From the NCBI GenBank assembly GCA_002049455.2, contig KV918778.1:1-64000 (forward strand): a DNA stretch of 64,000 nucleotides. The letters are read 5' to 3'. Below are positions 1 through 9,878 of the stretch, one piece after another. Every line of letters begins with the position of its first letter. Position 1 is the first letter of the stretch. Under the pieces are notes generated by a model that saw only the letters and a program-made list of their open reading frames with translations, was not told where the DNA came from and ran no database searches. This DNA is from Porphyra umbilicalis (lineage: Eukaryota > Rhodophyta > Bangiophyceae > Bangiales > Bangiaceae). Both the position numbers and the translations under genes were made by a program.

Positions 1-1143
1 AAGAGAGGCGCTGAGGAGAGGGGAGAGCGCCTCGCAACGGGAGAGGCAGGGAAAAAGCCCAAAACCGGGAGAGGCAGCCGGCGGGCAGTCTGGAACAGGC
101 GCCGTTACGGGTCGGTCAGGAGAGGCTTTGACGATGGGGGAGACCGCCCCACAGCGGGAGAGGCAGCCGCCATTGTCAGTCATCGGGAGCCCTGGGCACG
201 CCGGAGACGTGGAGGCGACAAGCTGGACAGTCGACAGGCTGCGAAAAAAGGCCAACAGAAAGCAGAACCGTCAATGACGACGTAAGTACACAACAAATGG
301 AATGCAAAAAGATTCGAAGGTTGTCCGAAAAGATACACAGTCATCCAAGACAGCAAGGAAAGTTGGGCGAACAGCGAGAAAACTCACAGTTTCGTGTGGG
401 TGCTACTGTCCAGGAGTCCTCGGAGAGGGGGTGTTACTTCCACAATTGCCCCTCCGGATGATGCCCTTTTCGACGATGAGTCAACGTGTCAAGGCGGAGC
501 AGTCCCGGCCCCTCTCCTGAACCGTGGCCAATCGACGCCGCGCTACCAGAGCTTGTCGCGATCCGTATGGCGCACGGCACCCGTCGTCGTCAGAGCACGA
601 CATCCGTGCCTCGTGCGTCTCCGTTGACGGCGTCCGTCTTTCCCACGGCCGGTGCCTCCGCGATAGCATTTCAGCTGCATAGCTGCGGGATGGCAATTGC
701 ACACCACAAGGAGGCGCGTGCCCCTGTTCCCTCGTCGGAGCGTTCTCCGTCTCGTTGCTGGCGGCATGCGGCTGCAGTATTTCACGGCCATCTGTGGCAG
801 CCCCATCGTCAACCTAGGGCGCACCGGTCTCGATGGCAAGATGCTCCATGGTGCTCCAATGTACGGGTCCACCTGTCTCAATAGTATGATGCTCCATGGT
901 GCTTCATGGTACGGGTCAGCGACATGCGCGCCCCTTGAGGTGGACCCTTGTACCTCGTGGTTGCATCAACGAATGTGCGTTTGGTTCGAATGGACAGGTG
1001 GGCCTTGTGCTATTTTGTCGTGTTTCACGGCTACTGAGCGGTTTCCCGCTGGTTCGTGTCTGTCTGACACTTGTATCTTTGGATTCTGTTTGCATGCGAC
1101 ACTATTGTATTGATTACTCTTCTGTTCTATATATGTCGTACTC
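1..1143. other. No gene recognised; short repeats
   Basis: I see no convincing coding region here. The first 170 bases contain three copies of cgggagaggcag (38-49, 66-77, 155-166). A diverged 48-bp direct duplication that begins gatgctccatggtgct starts at 840 and 888. The right part becomes less GC-rich just before the minus-strand ORF that ends at 1144. Confidence 0.5.
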
Positions 1144-2739
1144 TTATTCCTCTTGCTCCCCCATAGCTACATCGTCTGTAGCTACCTCATCTGCTTCCGT
1201 CGCAGCGGCTTCGACAATTGCCGTGGCTACCGTTCCCCGGGCCGTCGCTTCCATCGCTTGAAGAGCAGCTTGCATGGCATCTCTGTGCGCAGACGTCAAG
1301 TCAGGCGCGGGGCCCTCCACCTCCACGTCCGCCATGAGTGCTGCCGCGGCTCCCGCGGTATTCGCCGCCGTGATCACCTGAGCCGACGCGGCTGCGCCGC
1401 TCTCGACGGCTGCCGCCGCGACCGCCGCGATGGCTCTTGCGCGTCCCTCATGCACCTCCACGATACGAATGGCCTCGGCCGTGGCTAGCCTCGAGCGCGC
1501 TTGGACGACTGGCGTCGCTGTCAGCGTCCTTGTCCGTGCGTCGTATGCGCCCACCGAGTTGATTGCGGCCTCCACCGCAGCTCGCGCCTCGTCGGTGGCA
1601 TGCGTCGCCGCCTCTCGCAATGCGGCCTCGTTGATGTCGGCAATGGCGTGCATCACAATCACTTCTTGCGTCGCCGCCCTGGCAGCTGCAGTGTTCTGTG
1701 CCATTGCCTGCAGTATCAACGCGTCAATGCCGCCGTGTTGGACACTGGCCGGCGTGGCCGGCGTGCCCGCGGCGGCAAGCGGAAGAGGTAGTTGGGGCGG
1801 TACCAATACGGTCGGCACCGACGCGGTCGGTGCCGCTACGGTCAGTGCCGACGTGGTCGAGGCAGCTGGCGTGGGGGGCACCGCCCGCGTCGGAGCGGTC
1901 AGCGGGCGGGCGCTCGTCAGCGGGGCGGGGGCAATCTCCTCCATGCCCAGATCCACGGCGCGCGTCCCAAGAGACTGGGTCGTCACGTTGACGGGTGGCA
2001 CCGCGGGCAGACTGCCACGCGCAGGTGTCACCGCCACCGGCAGACTTCCAGTCATAGACACCGCGCGAACGGTGTCAATGACCATCGAGTCGCGGACGAC
2101 GACCCCGTCGAGCACCGCCTGTTGCACGGCCTTCATGGATTCATGAGCGCCCATGGACTTGTGCGTGTCCTGGTTCTCGTGCGCGCCCATGGTCGCGAGC
2201 GCGTCCGGCACGACCGTCTCTTTGACGGCCGCCTCGTTCTCCTCACCGGGTTCGTCGATGAGGTCGTCGCATGGGCCAACAGCGTTCCCGTGCGCGTTGG
2301 CGGCGGGGTTGAGGACGAACGCCTCGTTGGCCCCGTGCATGTCGACGACGTTGACGGCCACGTCCCTCACGTCCACGATGGAGCCGGTGCCAGAGGCCAC
2401 AACTCCCTCATCGGAAGAGAAGCCAAACACGGCCGCGACCGCTGCCCCGAACAGCGTGGAGGTGTTGACAACCTCAACGGAGCGCTTGTTAAAGGAGAGT
2501 GCCGTTGCGAGGCGCCGACGAGCAACCGCGCTTGCCGTGCGGCGCTCGCGACGCTGACGCCGTGCTGCAGCCAAGCATGCAGTCTGGTCGTCCGCTTGAC
2601 GATCATCCACAGGGAGCCGCGGTACTTGCTCGTCTTGCTCGTCTTGCTCCCGCCTCATGCGATACGCCTGTTGAGCTGGTGCTTGCATGTGGGCGTTGGC
2701 GACCTTGCGCATCCGCGCACAACGGCGGCGGCTGCCCAT
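1144..2739 (-). CDS. Ala/Val-rich protein of unknown function (531 aa)
   Basis: I do not recognise this protein. The open frame extends a little further upstream, but only through a GTG; the first ATG is at 2739, giving 531 residues. The first ~75 residues are basic, with several Arg pairs and an EQDEQDEQ stretch. The middle is rich in Val, Ala, Thr and Pro. The last ~200 residues are strongly Ala-rich with regularly spaced Glu, Asp and Arg, as in a long helix or coiled coil, and the chain ends in acidic residues. There is no transmembrane segment and no recognisable catalytic motif. It resembles in composition the other long orphan frames at 4.5, 6.6 and 9.9 kb, so a transposon-associated role is possible but unproven. 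A single exon of this length without stops in DNA of this composition supports coding only moderately. Confidence 0.45.
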   Translation of the reverse strand: MGSRRRCARMRKVANAHMQAPAQQAYRMRREQDEQDEQVPRLPVDDRQADDQTACLAAARRQRRERRTASAVARRRLATALSFNKRSVEVVNTSTLFGAAVAAVFGFSSDEGVVASGTGSIVDVRDVAVNVVDMHGANEAFVLNPAANAHGNAVGPCDDLIDEPGEENEAAVKETVVPDALATMGAHENQDTHKSMGAHESMKAVQQAVLDGVVVRDSMVIDTVRAVSMTGSLPVAVTPARGSLPAVPPVNVTTQSLGTRAVDLGMEEIAPAPLTSARPLTAPTRAVPPTPAASTTSALTVAAPTASVPTVLVPPQLPLPLAAAGTPATPASVQHGGIDALILQAMAQNTAAARAATQEVIVMHAIADINEAALREAATHATDEARAAVEAAINSVGAYDARTRTLTATPVVQARSRLATAEAIRIVEVHEGRARAIAAVAAAAVESGAAASAQVITAANTAGAAAALMADVEVEGPAPDLTSAHRDAMQAALQAMEATARGTVATAIVEAAATEADEVATDDVAMGEQEE

Positions 2740-2867
2740 CGCCGTCGAAGCGCCCGACACAGCGGAGCGTTTACACGCCGCGGCGTGGCGCTATCGCCGA
2801 CCTCGGCGTCCTTTTTGGCGCGGCTTTACGCTATCCGAACGTCCTTGTTTTCGTGGTCCGTTGGCGG

Positions 2868-3100
2868 CAGAGTGAGGAAGGGGGTCGGCGGGGAGGCCTG
2901 GGCACCAAGCAGGGGAGGGCGTCGGTAGATGGCGTCTGTGACGAGCGGCGTTGTCCTTGCCGGCGAGTGCGCGAAGGTGGTCACAGAGTGAGGCGGGGCG
3001 TCGACGGGGCGGCCTGGGCACCGGGAAGGGGGCGGCGGCGGTGTCCTTGAAGACGAGTGCGCGGCGGTGTCCTCGCCGACGAGTGCGCGGGAGCTGCCAG
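2868..3100. repeat. Diverged ~116-bp direct tandem repeat
   Basis: The motif cagagtgagg followed by a g-rich run and gcctgggcacc occurs at about 2868 and again at about 2984. The second copy is followed by two further partial copies of the gacgagtgcgcg portion. The copies differ by substitutions and small indels. Confidence 0.6.
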
Positions 3101-3535
3101 TCGCAGCGCGGCCGACGTCGAGGCCCTGTGTGCCCAATGTGTCACGACGGGACGGAGTAGTGGTTTGGGAGTGCTGTGTTCGAGTACTTTATACTCATCG
3201 GCGTCGCCAGTCGTGTGGCGGCCGCCGCAAGGGGGGGAGTGTTCGAGGGCATGGGGCATGCTCGCGCAAGCGGTTGGCTACCGGACGCGGAGCGACGGAG
3301 CCGTGGCACACGCTCCATCGCAGCTGCAGAAGCAACGTTGCTGTGGTGAGTAGTCCCGTTTCCGCGGGTCGTGCTACGTTCTCGCTCGGCGCCCGCGAAA
3401 GTGGCGCGCTATCCTTTGGTCGGTCTACGTTTCACGAATGCCGCTGCTGACCTGTCGCCACCTGAAGAACGCCAGCGGAGACGTCAACCATCAAGCGCTA
3501 CCAACATGTAAGCCTTCGGCCGACCCACTTCTCAA

Positions 3536-3610
3536 CCGCTGCAGCGCTGCAGCTGCAGCGTATGCAGCTGCGAGCTGCAGCCACCCTGCAGCTGCAGGCC
3601 TGCAGGTACT
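3536..3610. repeat. CTGCAG/CAGCTG-rich simple sequence
   Basis: Overlapping ctgcag and cagctg hexamers repeat irregularly over about 75 bases, giving many small self-complementary hexamers. It is low-complexity DNA with no sign of coding function. Confidence 0.6.
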
Positions 3611-3830
3611 GCACATCTGTCAACCATCTGGTGCTGCCAACATGTCAGCCTTCTACCGCCTGACCCACGACTACGCTGCAGCTGCGCAGCGGCCAGCTTT
3701 CTCTGCGCCCCGAGTGCCACGCTGCTGTCTGCGCGTAGAGCACGTCAGTGATCTACCTCCGCCGCCATCTGCGCGTCGGAAAGATGTCACCAGTCCACTC
3801 GTCTTCTGTTTTGGTTGGGGGAGACCCGGG

Positions 3831-4277
3831 CCAGGTAAGCACCGTCTCTGAGTGGTGACGGTGGGGGGGGACCTGCAGCTGGGCCAGGGGGACCCGGGCC
3901 AGGTAAGCGCGGCTGCGTGGTGACCCTCGGCGCGCGCTGGTACCTCATCGTGAGCTGTCGTGACCGTGGTAGGGGACCCTGGCCAGGTAAGCGCGGCCGC
4001 GTGGTGACCCTCGGCACGCGCGACATCGTGGCTGTGCGCCAAAGGGTTCATCACGGTGTAATCGCAGCTGGAGCACGTCAGCCATCTACCTCCGCGGTCA
4101 TCTGTGCATCGAACAGATGGCACTAGTCGACTGCTCTGTTGTATTGATTGTTGATGGACCTGGGCCAGGTAAGCACGGTAAGCACCGTCACCATGTGGTG
4201 ACTCACGGCGCAGACCAGGGCCAGGTAAGCACAGTCTGGTGGGGGACCCGAGCCGGGAAGACCCGGGCCAGGTAAGC
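3831..4277 (+). repeat. Irregular tandem array with six CAG|GTAAGC motifs
   Basis: Six copies of gggccaggtaagc or a one-base variant lie on the plus strand. Their ccaggtaagc cores start at 3831, 3899, 3983, 4165, 4221 and 4268. Three copies are followed by gcggctgcgtggtg or close variants and by ctcggcgcgcgctgg. The spacing is irregular (47 to 182 bp), so the array is decayed or built from nested units. Every copy keeps a perfect metazoan/plant-like 5' splice donor consensus CAG|GTAAGC while the flanks diverge. Confidence 0.7.
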
Positions 4278-4533
4278 GCGGCTGCGTGGTGTCCCTCGGC
4301 GCGCGCTGGCATCTCGGCGCTCGGTTAGGGGCGCGCCTCAGAGCACACCGCTCCGTCGCGCTCCGCATAAGAGCGCGGCCCAGCTGAACCATCCTCTCCG
4401 TTTTTCATCACCACGCACTTCCCGTCGCACCCACCACTCACTTGATCACCCCTACCCACCCCTGGCCTCGTATGCACCTTGTTGTCCATCTGGCCACCCC
4501 CTGCCGTACCGTACCCATCCTCCTGCCTCTACT

Positions 4534-5685
4534 ATGGACAAGGTCAACGCTACACACGCGATGGTTCTGCGCAAGGGACGTCGTGTCAACTACGTGATCA
4601 AGAAGCGTGCCATGAAGGGCACGAGGTCGGCCTCAATCCTGCCCCCGCTGACTGCCGGCCAAGCATCCGCGGCGGCCGCCTCATACCCAATGTTGGATGT
4701 CTTGCCGCTGCCACCGACTCGCCAACCCGAACAGCCGTTGTTCAAGCCTCGGTTTCCCCACGTGCCCTCATCGATGAACCCGCCGGTCGTGAGATCGCTG
4801 CCGGCCATAATGATGCTCAAGACCGCGATGCGTACATCTCTCTCCTCGGGCCGGGGTAAGGCGGCCTCTACTGAGGTACCGCTGACGGCGCACCCCGTGA
4901 AGATGGCGGCAACGGCGGCAACGGCGGCGACGGCGGCGATGGCAGTGACGGCGGCGATGCCAGCGGCAGCGACGGTGCCGCCCGTTCTGCCCGAGCCCCG
5001 CGTTACGGGAGGCTCCGTGGGATTTTCAGCGGTGCCCATGACGGCGCGCACCCCGGCAGCCGTTTCGGGCACCGCAGTGGTGGGCGTGGCGGCAGGTGCG
5101 GGAGGAGTCGCTGTCAAGCCGACGGTGTCCATCCTGGCGCGCGACGGCATGGCGGCAGGCACCGCGAAAGGAGTCGCGGACAAGCCGACGGCGTCTCATG
5201 TAGCGTTTGATGGCATTGCGGCTGGTGACACGCACGCGCCTCGCATGGCTACTGGGGCCGCGACCGGTGTGGCGGCTGCTGCGTTCGGCTCGCCGGGAGT
5301 GCCCAAGACGCGCGCTGCGGGGTGCTCCGCAGATCTGGTTGCCGTCCCCACGGCGGTGCGCACCGAGCCTCTCATGGCGGCAGACGGTGCCTCCGGTGGA
5401 GCCACGGGCCCGACCGTCGTGTTCACGGCCAAGCACGAAGAGCGTGTATCGGTGGCGGGAGCCGCAGCCTTTCCCGCAGTGCCCCGAGCGGCCCGCGCCG
5501 CGCCCCACGTGGCCCACATGGCGGCAAGCAGCGCTGAGTCGCCGGCAGATGACGTTGTCGAGGACCTGGTGGTGATATCCTCGTCGCTGGTCAAGCTTCC
5601 TGGCGCTTTCGAAGACGATGCGGATGTAATCGTCGTCTGCGAGAATGTGCGCCCCGTCTGCCTTTTCTATCCCATGGCTGTGTAG
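4534..5685 (+). CDS. Ala-rich protein of unknown function (383 aa)
   Basis: An open frame starts at an ATG in a clean context (4534). The N-terminus is basic, with a KGRRVNYVIKKR segment that could be a nuclear targeting or nucleic-acid binding stretch. It is followed by Pro/Ala-rich sequence and then a long Ala/Val/Gly/Thr-rich region. In that region phrases such as TxxxxxxAGxxA recur at about 30-40 residue spacing, which looks like a degenerate internal repeat. The last ~40 residues turn acidic and hydrophobic (EDDADVIVV). I recognise no domain. It is followed by an AT-richer stretch consistent with a 3' flank. It could be a real but disordered protein or a chance open frame in biased DNA. 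Confidence 0.35.
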   Translation: MDKVNATHAMVLRKGRRVNYVIKKRAMKGTRSASILPPLTAGQASAAAASYPMLDVLPLPPTRQPEQPLFKPRFPHVPSSMNPPVVRSLPAIMMLKTAMRTSLSSGRGKAASTEVPLTAHPVKMAATAATAATAAMAVTAAMPAAATVPPVLPEPRVTGGSVGFSAVPMTARTPAAVSGTAVVGVAAGAGGVAVKPTVSILARDGMAAGTAKGVADKPTASHVAFDGIAAGDTHAPRMATGAATGVAAAAFGSPGVPKTRAAGCSADLVAVPTAVRTEPLMAADGASGGATGPTVVFTAKHEERVSVAGAAAFPAVPRAARAAPHVAHMAASSAESPADDVVEDLVVISSSLVKLPGAFEDDADVIVVCENVRPVCLFYPMAV

Positions 5686-6567
5686 CTCGTCTTTCTTTCA
5701 AGGCCCGTCTTGTCATCGTTTGATGCCTTCAGGAGTGCGGATGACTGCCGCGTGTCTTCTTTGTATTCTCCCATTTTGTGCAGCCGTTTCTAGTACTATC
5801 ACTCTTGCAGGTCAGTGGAGCAACTGACTGGTGATGTTCACGTCACGAGAAAACATCACGACAGGCCGCTTCGCCGTGCATATTGTATCTCTTGTTCTCG
5901 GCCGCATCCGTCCCTTGTCACTCGGTCTCTCTTCAGTACCCCCGCCATTATTTTATGTTCCTTGCCGCATCCGGATCGCTGCCGTACTTATCACATTACT
6001 CAAAGAGTCGCCACTTGCGCTGGTCCGAAGTGTGTCCATCTGGTTCCCCACTGGTCACTGGGCGACCACAGGAACTCGTATGGATCTCCAGGAGGTGTGA
6101 AGTTGACAGTAAGTGCTGGCGACCGAATGATCGGAAGACAGTTTCGTATTTATCCGTCGTAAAGTGGCGCTGTGCCATATTCCACGTGCCATTTTCCACG
6201 TTGCGGTGCCACTTTCCACCCCAATGAGACTTGCGTCACACTTCAAGCGTTGTCGCTTCCGGCTCTGGCTGCGTGCTCTTCGTACCTCGACCCTGTGCCC
6301 ATGCGCCACTCGCGTTGTTCCTTCTTTCACCGCAGTGTTTACTGAGCTGGCCGTGGCCCCGGATCCGGCGGTGGGACGCCTCCACCGTGTGGGCGTTACT
6401 ATATATGATGGCCTCAATGCCGCGAGCGTCGACATCCCCGTTCCGCTCGACGTGTTTCTCGCTTCGCCCCCCCTCCTCCACGCTCCGCTCAACCCATTTT
6501 CTCACGTACTTTCCCTACGTTTTGCCGACTCCTGTTCCTGGTCCTGCCGCTGCCTGTGCTCTCAACG
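5686..6567. other. Intergenic; upstream region of the 6568 ORF
   Basis: GC content falls noticeably compared with both flanking ORFs, as expected for intergenic DNA. No coding exon is supported. A TATA-like element lies near the right end and is listed separately. Confidence 0.5.
6400..6406 (+). promoter_or_regulatory. TATA-box-like element
   Basis: The run tatatat sits in GC-rich DNA 162 bases before the ATG at 6568. The same geometry (TATA to ATG 168 bases) is seen before the pseudogene at 50683. Confidence 0.4.
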
Positions 6568-8529
6568 ATGTCGGGCTTGTCAGCTGCGGGCTCGGAGAAG
6601 CCGGTCACAGTTGTTGCCTTCTGCAATGACAGGCTCATGTCGCCGGCGACTGAGCACACTCCGATGCCGTCCATCTCGGTGCAAGATGCCGGAGCCCAGG
6701 CGGACAACACAGCCTTGGCGGACGCTTCGGCAGACGATTCATCCGGCGCGTCCGACGGCGAGATGGGGGATGCGGACGATGCCAACTGCACGTTTGGGGT
6801 GGCGGGCAAGCGGGGCGTGGCGTCGGGTGCCTCCGAGCCGGGGCCATCCTCCGGGCTGGGGTCAGTATTGACGCAGGAGCAACTCTTCCTTTCGCTCGTC
6901 TTGCGCTCTATCCTCTTCCTTGGCCCAGCTGTTATGCCTTCCAAAGTGGCGACGCCCGCGCTTGTCTTTCTCTTCTTTGCGTCGGAGATGTCCTTCTTAG
7001 CCGGCATTGTGCCGGGCCGGCGTGCTGCCTTTGACGGCGCCATCGAGGCGCTTTTCAAGGATGCTCCCATGAAGGGGTGGGATTTCTTGTGTCGCGAGTT
7101 CGCGGTCTGCGAGCGCGGCCTCTTCCTTTCCGGTCGAATTTCGGCTGAAGCGCAGCTCGTCGGCCAGCCGGACTCGGTGCCGCTCTCGGTGAACAAGAAG
7201 GTCAACCCGACGGGCCGGCACCAGTATGTCTCCAAGCGCATGTCTATGCGTCCGGATCTGGACCTGTGGGTCGTGCAGCAGAACAAGCTCGGCACGGGTC
7301 CAGCTCCTGGCGTGTCAAGGCCCACGACCAAGACTGACAGGTCTCTCTACGGCTACAACCTTCTCGTCTCGCAGACCCGGATTATCCCCACGCCCATCTC
7401 CACGGAGGTGGGCCAATTTGTGACGACTTGCGGCTCCCCACCCCTGCCAAGCCGGTGTCGGTCCGTTGACTTCCTGCAGGCCGCTCGTCGCATTGCGGCG
7501 GAGGTGCTGCGTGTACGCGCGACGAGGCGCGCTGACCAGCTCTACCGCGTGCAACAGGCGGTGCGCAGGGTGGTAGATGGCCTGCCAGAGAACAACCGCT
7601 TGGCCGGCAAGGTACGCACACCTTTGGGCAGGGACCGCGAGACCGACGTGGACGGTGGGGCGCCATGGCTGGGGACCGAGGTGGGGATGGACACGGATTT
7701 GACGGATGCCGTGGTTGCCGAGGTACATGGAGCCTCGTCGTTACTCTCTTCAGACAGGGAGTCTCTGTCGCAGTCCATGGGCCAGAACACGGCTTTGTCC
7801 GCTGCTGTCACCAACGCGCTGGGCGGGGCGGCGTCATCGGGCGGAGAGGGGTCGCCGTTTTTGTCACAGACTCCATCAACGGGCGAGGCGCCGGCGAGCA
7901 CGGGCGTCATGTCCGCCATCGGGGCTTCGGCGTCAGCGGCGACCACCGGCGGGGCGTCCACCGGCGCGGCGTCCGCCGGCGGGGTGTCCGCCGGGGCGTC
8001 CGCGCGAGCGTCCGCCATGACGACCGCCGGCGGGGCGTCCGCCGGCGTCCGCGGCGGGGCGTCCGTCGGCGGGGCGTTGTCGGCCGCGGCGGCAGCGGCG
8101 TCCATCGGCGGGGCTTCCGCCGGCGGGGCTTTCGCCGACGGGGCGTTGGCCGCAGCGGCGGCGGTGGCAGCGGCGGCAGCGGCGTCCACCGGCAGGGCTG
8201 CCGCCGGCGAGTCGTCGGATGGCGTGCCGGAGGGCGGGACGTCCGGCGCGGCGTTGGCGTGCGGGGCGTCGGCGGGCGCAGCGGCATCCGCGCCCATGGA
8301 TGCGGCCGAACTGGCTAATGTTGCTGCCAAGTGTTCGGCGCGGACGCGTACCGATGCCATGGGGATGCGCCTCACGTTTGCTCCTCCGCCGCCGGTGACG
8401 ACCTTTGCATTTGCGCACTCGTTTTCCTCTCAAGAGTGCTTGAGCACGAACGTCGTGGAGTTGGAGCGGGCGCCAGGACGTCTGTGGATCGTAGTACCTG
8501 TTGTGTCGCCCGTCGAGCACCGAGCATAG
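6568..8529 (+). CDS. Protein of unknown function with Gly/Ala/Ser repeat tail (653 aa)
   Basis: The frame opens at a GTG but the first ATG is 6568, which gives 653 residues. Residues ~1-100 are acidic and Ser-rich. Residues ~105-330 look like a globular domain with varied composition: a hydrophobic helix-rich part, a KKVNPTGRHQYVSKRM segment, then RSVDFLQAARRIAAEVLRVR. From ~430 to ~580 the chain is an irregular GGASAGA-type repeat, with the nucleotide sequence repeating ggcggggcgtccgccg. The end is again mixed in composition. I recognise no family. The globular middle and the upstream TATA element make this more likely coding than the other orphan frames. The stop codon lies inside the first unit of a 41-bp tandem duplication. 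Confidence 0.5.
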   Translation: MSGLSAAGSEKPVTVVAFCNDRLMSPATEHTPMPSISVQDAGAQADNTALADASADDSSGASDGEMGDADDANCTFGVAGKRGVASGASEPGPSSGLGSVLTQEQLFLSLVLRSILFLGPAVMPSKVATPALVFLFFASEMSFLAGIVPGRRAAFDGAIEALFKDAPMKGWDFLCREFAVCERGLFLSGRISAEAQLVGQPDSVPLSVNKKVNPTGRHQYVSKRMSMRPDLDLWVVQQNKLGTGPAPGVSRPTTKTDRSLYGYNLLVSQTRIIPTPISTEVGQFVTTCGSPPLPSRCRSVDFLQAARRIAAEVLRVRATRRADQLYRVQQAVRRVVDGLPENNRLAGKVRTPLGRDRETDVDGGAPWLGTEVGMDTDLTDAVVAEVHGASSLLSSDRESLSQSMGQNTALSAAVTNALGGAASSGGEGSPFLSQTPSTGEAPASTGVMSAIGASASAATTGGASTGAASAGGVSAGASARASAMTTAGGASAGVRGGASVGGALSAAAAAASIGGASAGGAFADGALAAAAAVAAAAAASTGRAAAGESSDGVPEGGTSGAALACGASAGAAASAPMDAAELANVAAKCSARTRTDAMGMRLTFAPPPPVTTFAFAHSFSSQECLSTNVVELERAPGRLWIVVPVVSPVEHRA

Positions 8530-8580
8530 GGCTCATACATGTTGTGTCGCCCGTCGAGCGCCGAGCGTAGGGCTCATACC
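8499..8580. repeat. 41-bp tandem duplication across the stop codon
   Basis: Two units, 8499-8539 and 8540-8580, each begin tgttgtgtcgcccgtcgagc and differ at only a few positions. The TAG stop of the preceding ORF lies in the first unit. Confidence 0.85.
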
Positions 8581-9878
8581 AAGCTTTCTCTTCTTTCGAA
8601 CATATCCTGGCGCGGCCTTCAGGGTTTCTTAACTTCGTAGCTGGCTCCAGCTGGAATTTTACTCCCCTGCACTTCCTTCTGCCTTCGCCTGCTCTATGGG
8701 CTCAGGGATGTCTGGCTCGGCGTCTGCGTATCCAGCAGTGTGCAGGAGCTACGGAAAGTGTGCTGTCGCCCTAGTCACCAGAGGCGGCGTTCTGGAAGCA
8801 AACCGTCAGAGGGGAAGCGGCAACGTCTCTAGCAACCGGCGCGGCGCAACCAGCAGCACAACCAGCTGACATGGTCGTTCGGCGCAACACCCACAATAGT
8901 GTACTGACATGCATGCCATCCGGCCGGGTGAAGCGTCTCAAAGGGCGTCCCGAAGCGCCGCATGTGAGCGCGCGGTGGATGCCAATACGATGAATGCGAG
9001 ATGCCGCGGGAGGCACCTTGGCACGAGGCACCTCGGCGCATCCTCAACCAACCCCAGAGCTCGCCTTTTTGGACGACTCGAACAAGTGTAGCACCCTTCT
9101 AGCACTAGAATGGGACCACTCTCACCGATTTGGCGCTCCATTTTTGCCATTGAATGCTCCTGCTTTGCGGGATGCCTCGGTGAAGACATGTTCGAGCAAG
9201 CTCGACCAGCATGAAATGACCGGGAAGCATTCTTTACACACCATCGTGTAAGTTGGCACCGTCGATGTGTGGCCAATGGTTGCGCTGCATTTGCGACCCG
9301 CAGACGAGGCGGCGGCCAAGCCGCCTCCATCCTCGCCGCTGTAGGCTACTATGCCGCCCCCACCTCCGCCGCCTCCCATCGTCGAAGGCGCGGGCCACGG
9401 CAGTGGCGAACGACCGCGGAGGAGCCCCGCACCCCGCCGGCGGGCGAAACCGTAGCAGCTATCACGCCCCCGCGCGACTGCATGCCGCAAACACGCGGTC
9501 CGCAAACATGCGGTCCGCCAAGAGCTCCCCGCACACCTGCGCGGAGCATGAGGCTGACGGGTTGGTCGTGCTGGGCGCAGACGCCAACAACACGGGAGGG
9601 GCAGTCCGCCCGCCACTGGAGCGGCTCTGCTGTTGCGACCCCGTCCTAAACCTTCCCCAGCCGCTCCTGGTGGCTCAGATAACGTGGACAGAGGCCCAGA
9701 GTGCAGGGTGGTACCGGCGGTGCGGCCGCGGTGTGCCACTGCCGGGTGAATGCAGCGGCTCTTTTTGTTACAGCGCCAAAGGAGGGGGGCCGGCGCACGC
9801 ACCTTTGTGCTACGCAAGGCCGTTTTCGGCGAGTTGGCATGCTTCGAGGTTGTTTGTTGTACTCCACGCCCGTTTTAA
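8530..9878. other. Intergenic, no gene recognised
   Basis: After the 41-bp duplication the sequence is of mixed GC content. Minus-strand frames in 8.9-9.8 kb contain scattered Cys and His residues but no spacing I can assign to a zinc-finger family. This is the 3' flank of the minus-strand gene ending at 9879. Confidence 0.4.

Larger units (their letters stand above)
2740..4533. other. Intergenic, repeat-rich
   Basis: No gene is supported. This stretch is built of decayed tandem repeats, listed separately (2868-3100, 3536-3610, 3831-4277). Between the latter two, a block beginning gtcaaccatc is duplicated, with copies near 3483 and 3620. Confidence 0.5.

Noticed and set aside
3531-3610. Possible CRISPR-like or regulatory array in the CTGCAG cluster
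   Set aside because: There are no fixed repeat and spacer lengths; it is simple hexamer-rich sequence in a eukaryotic context.
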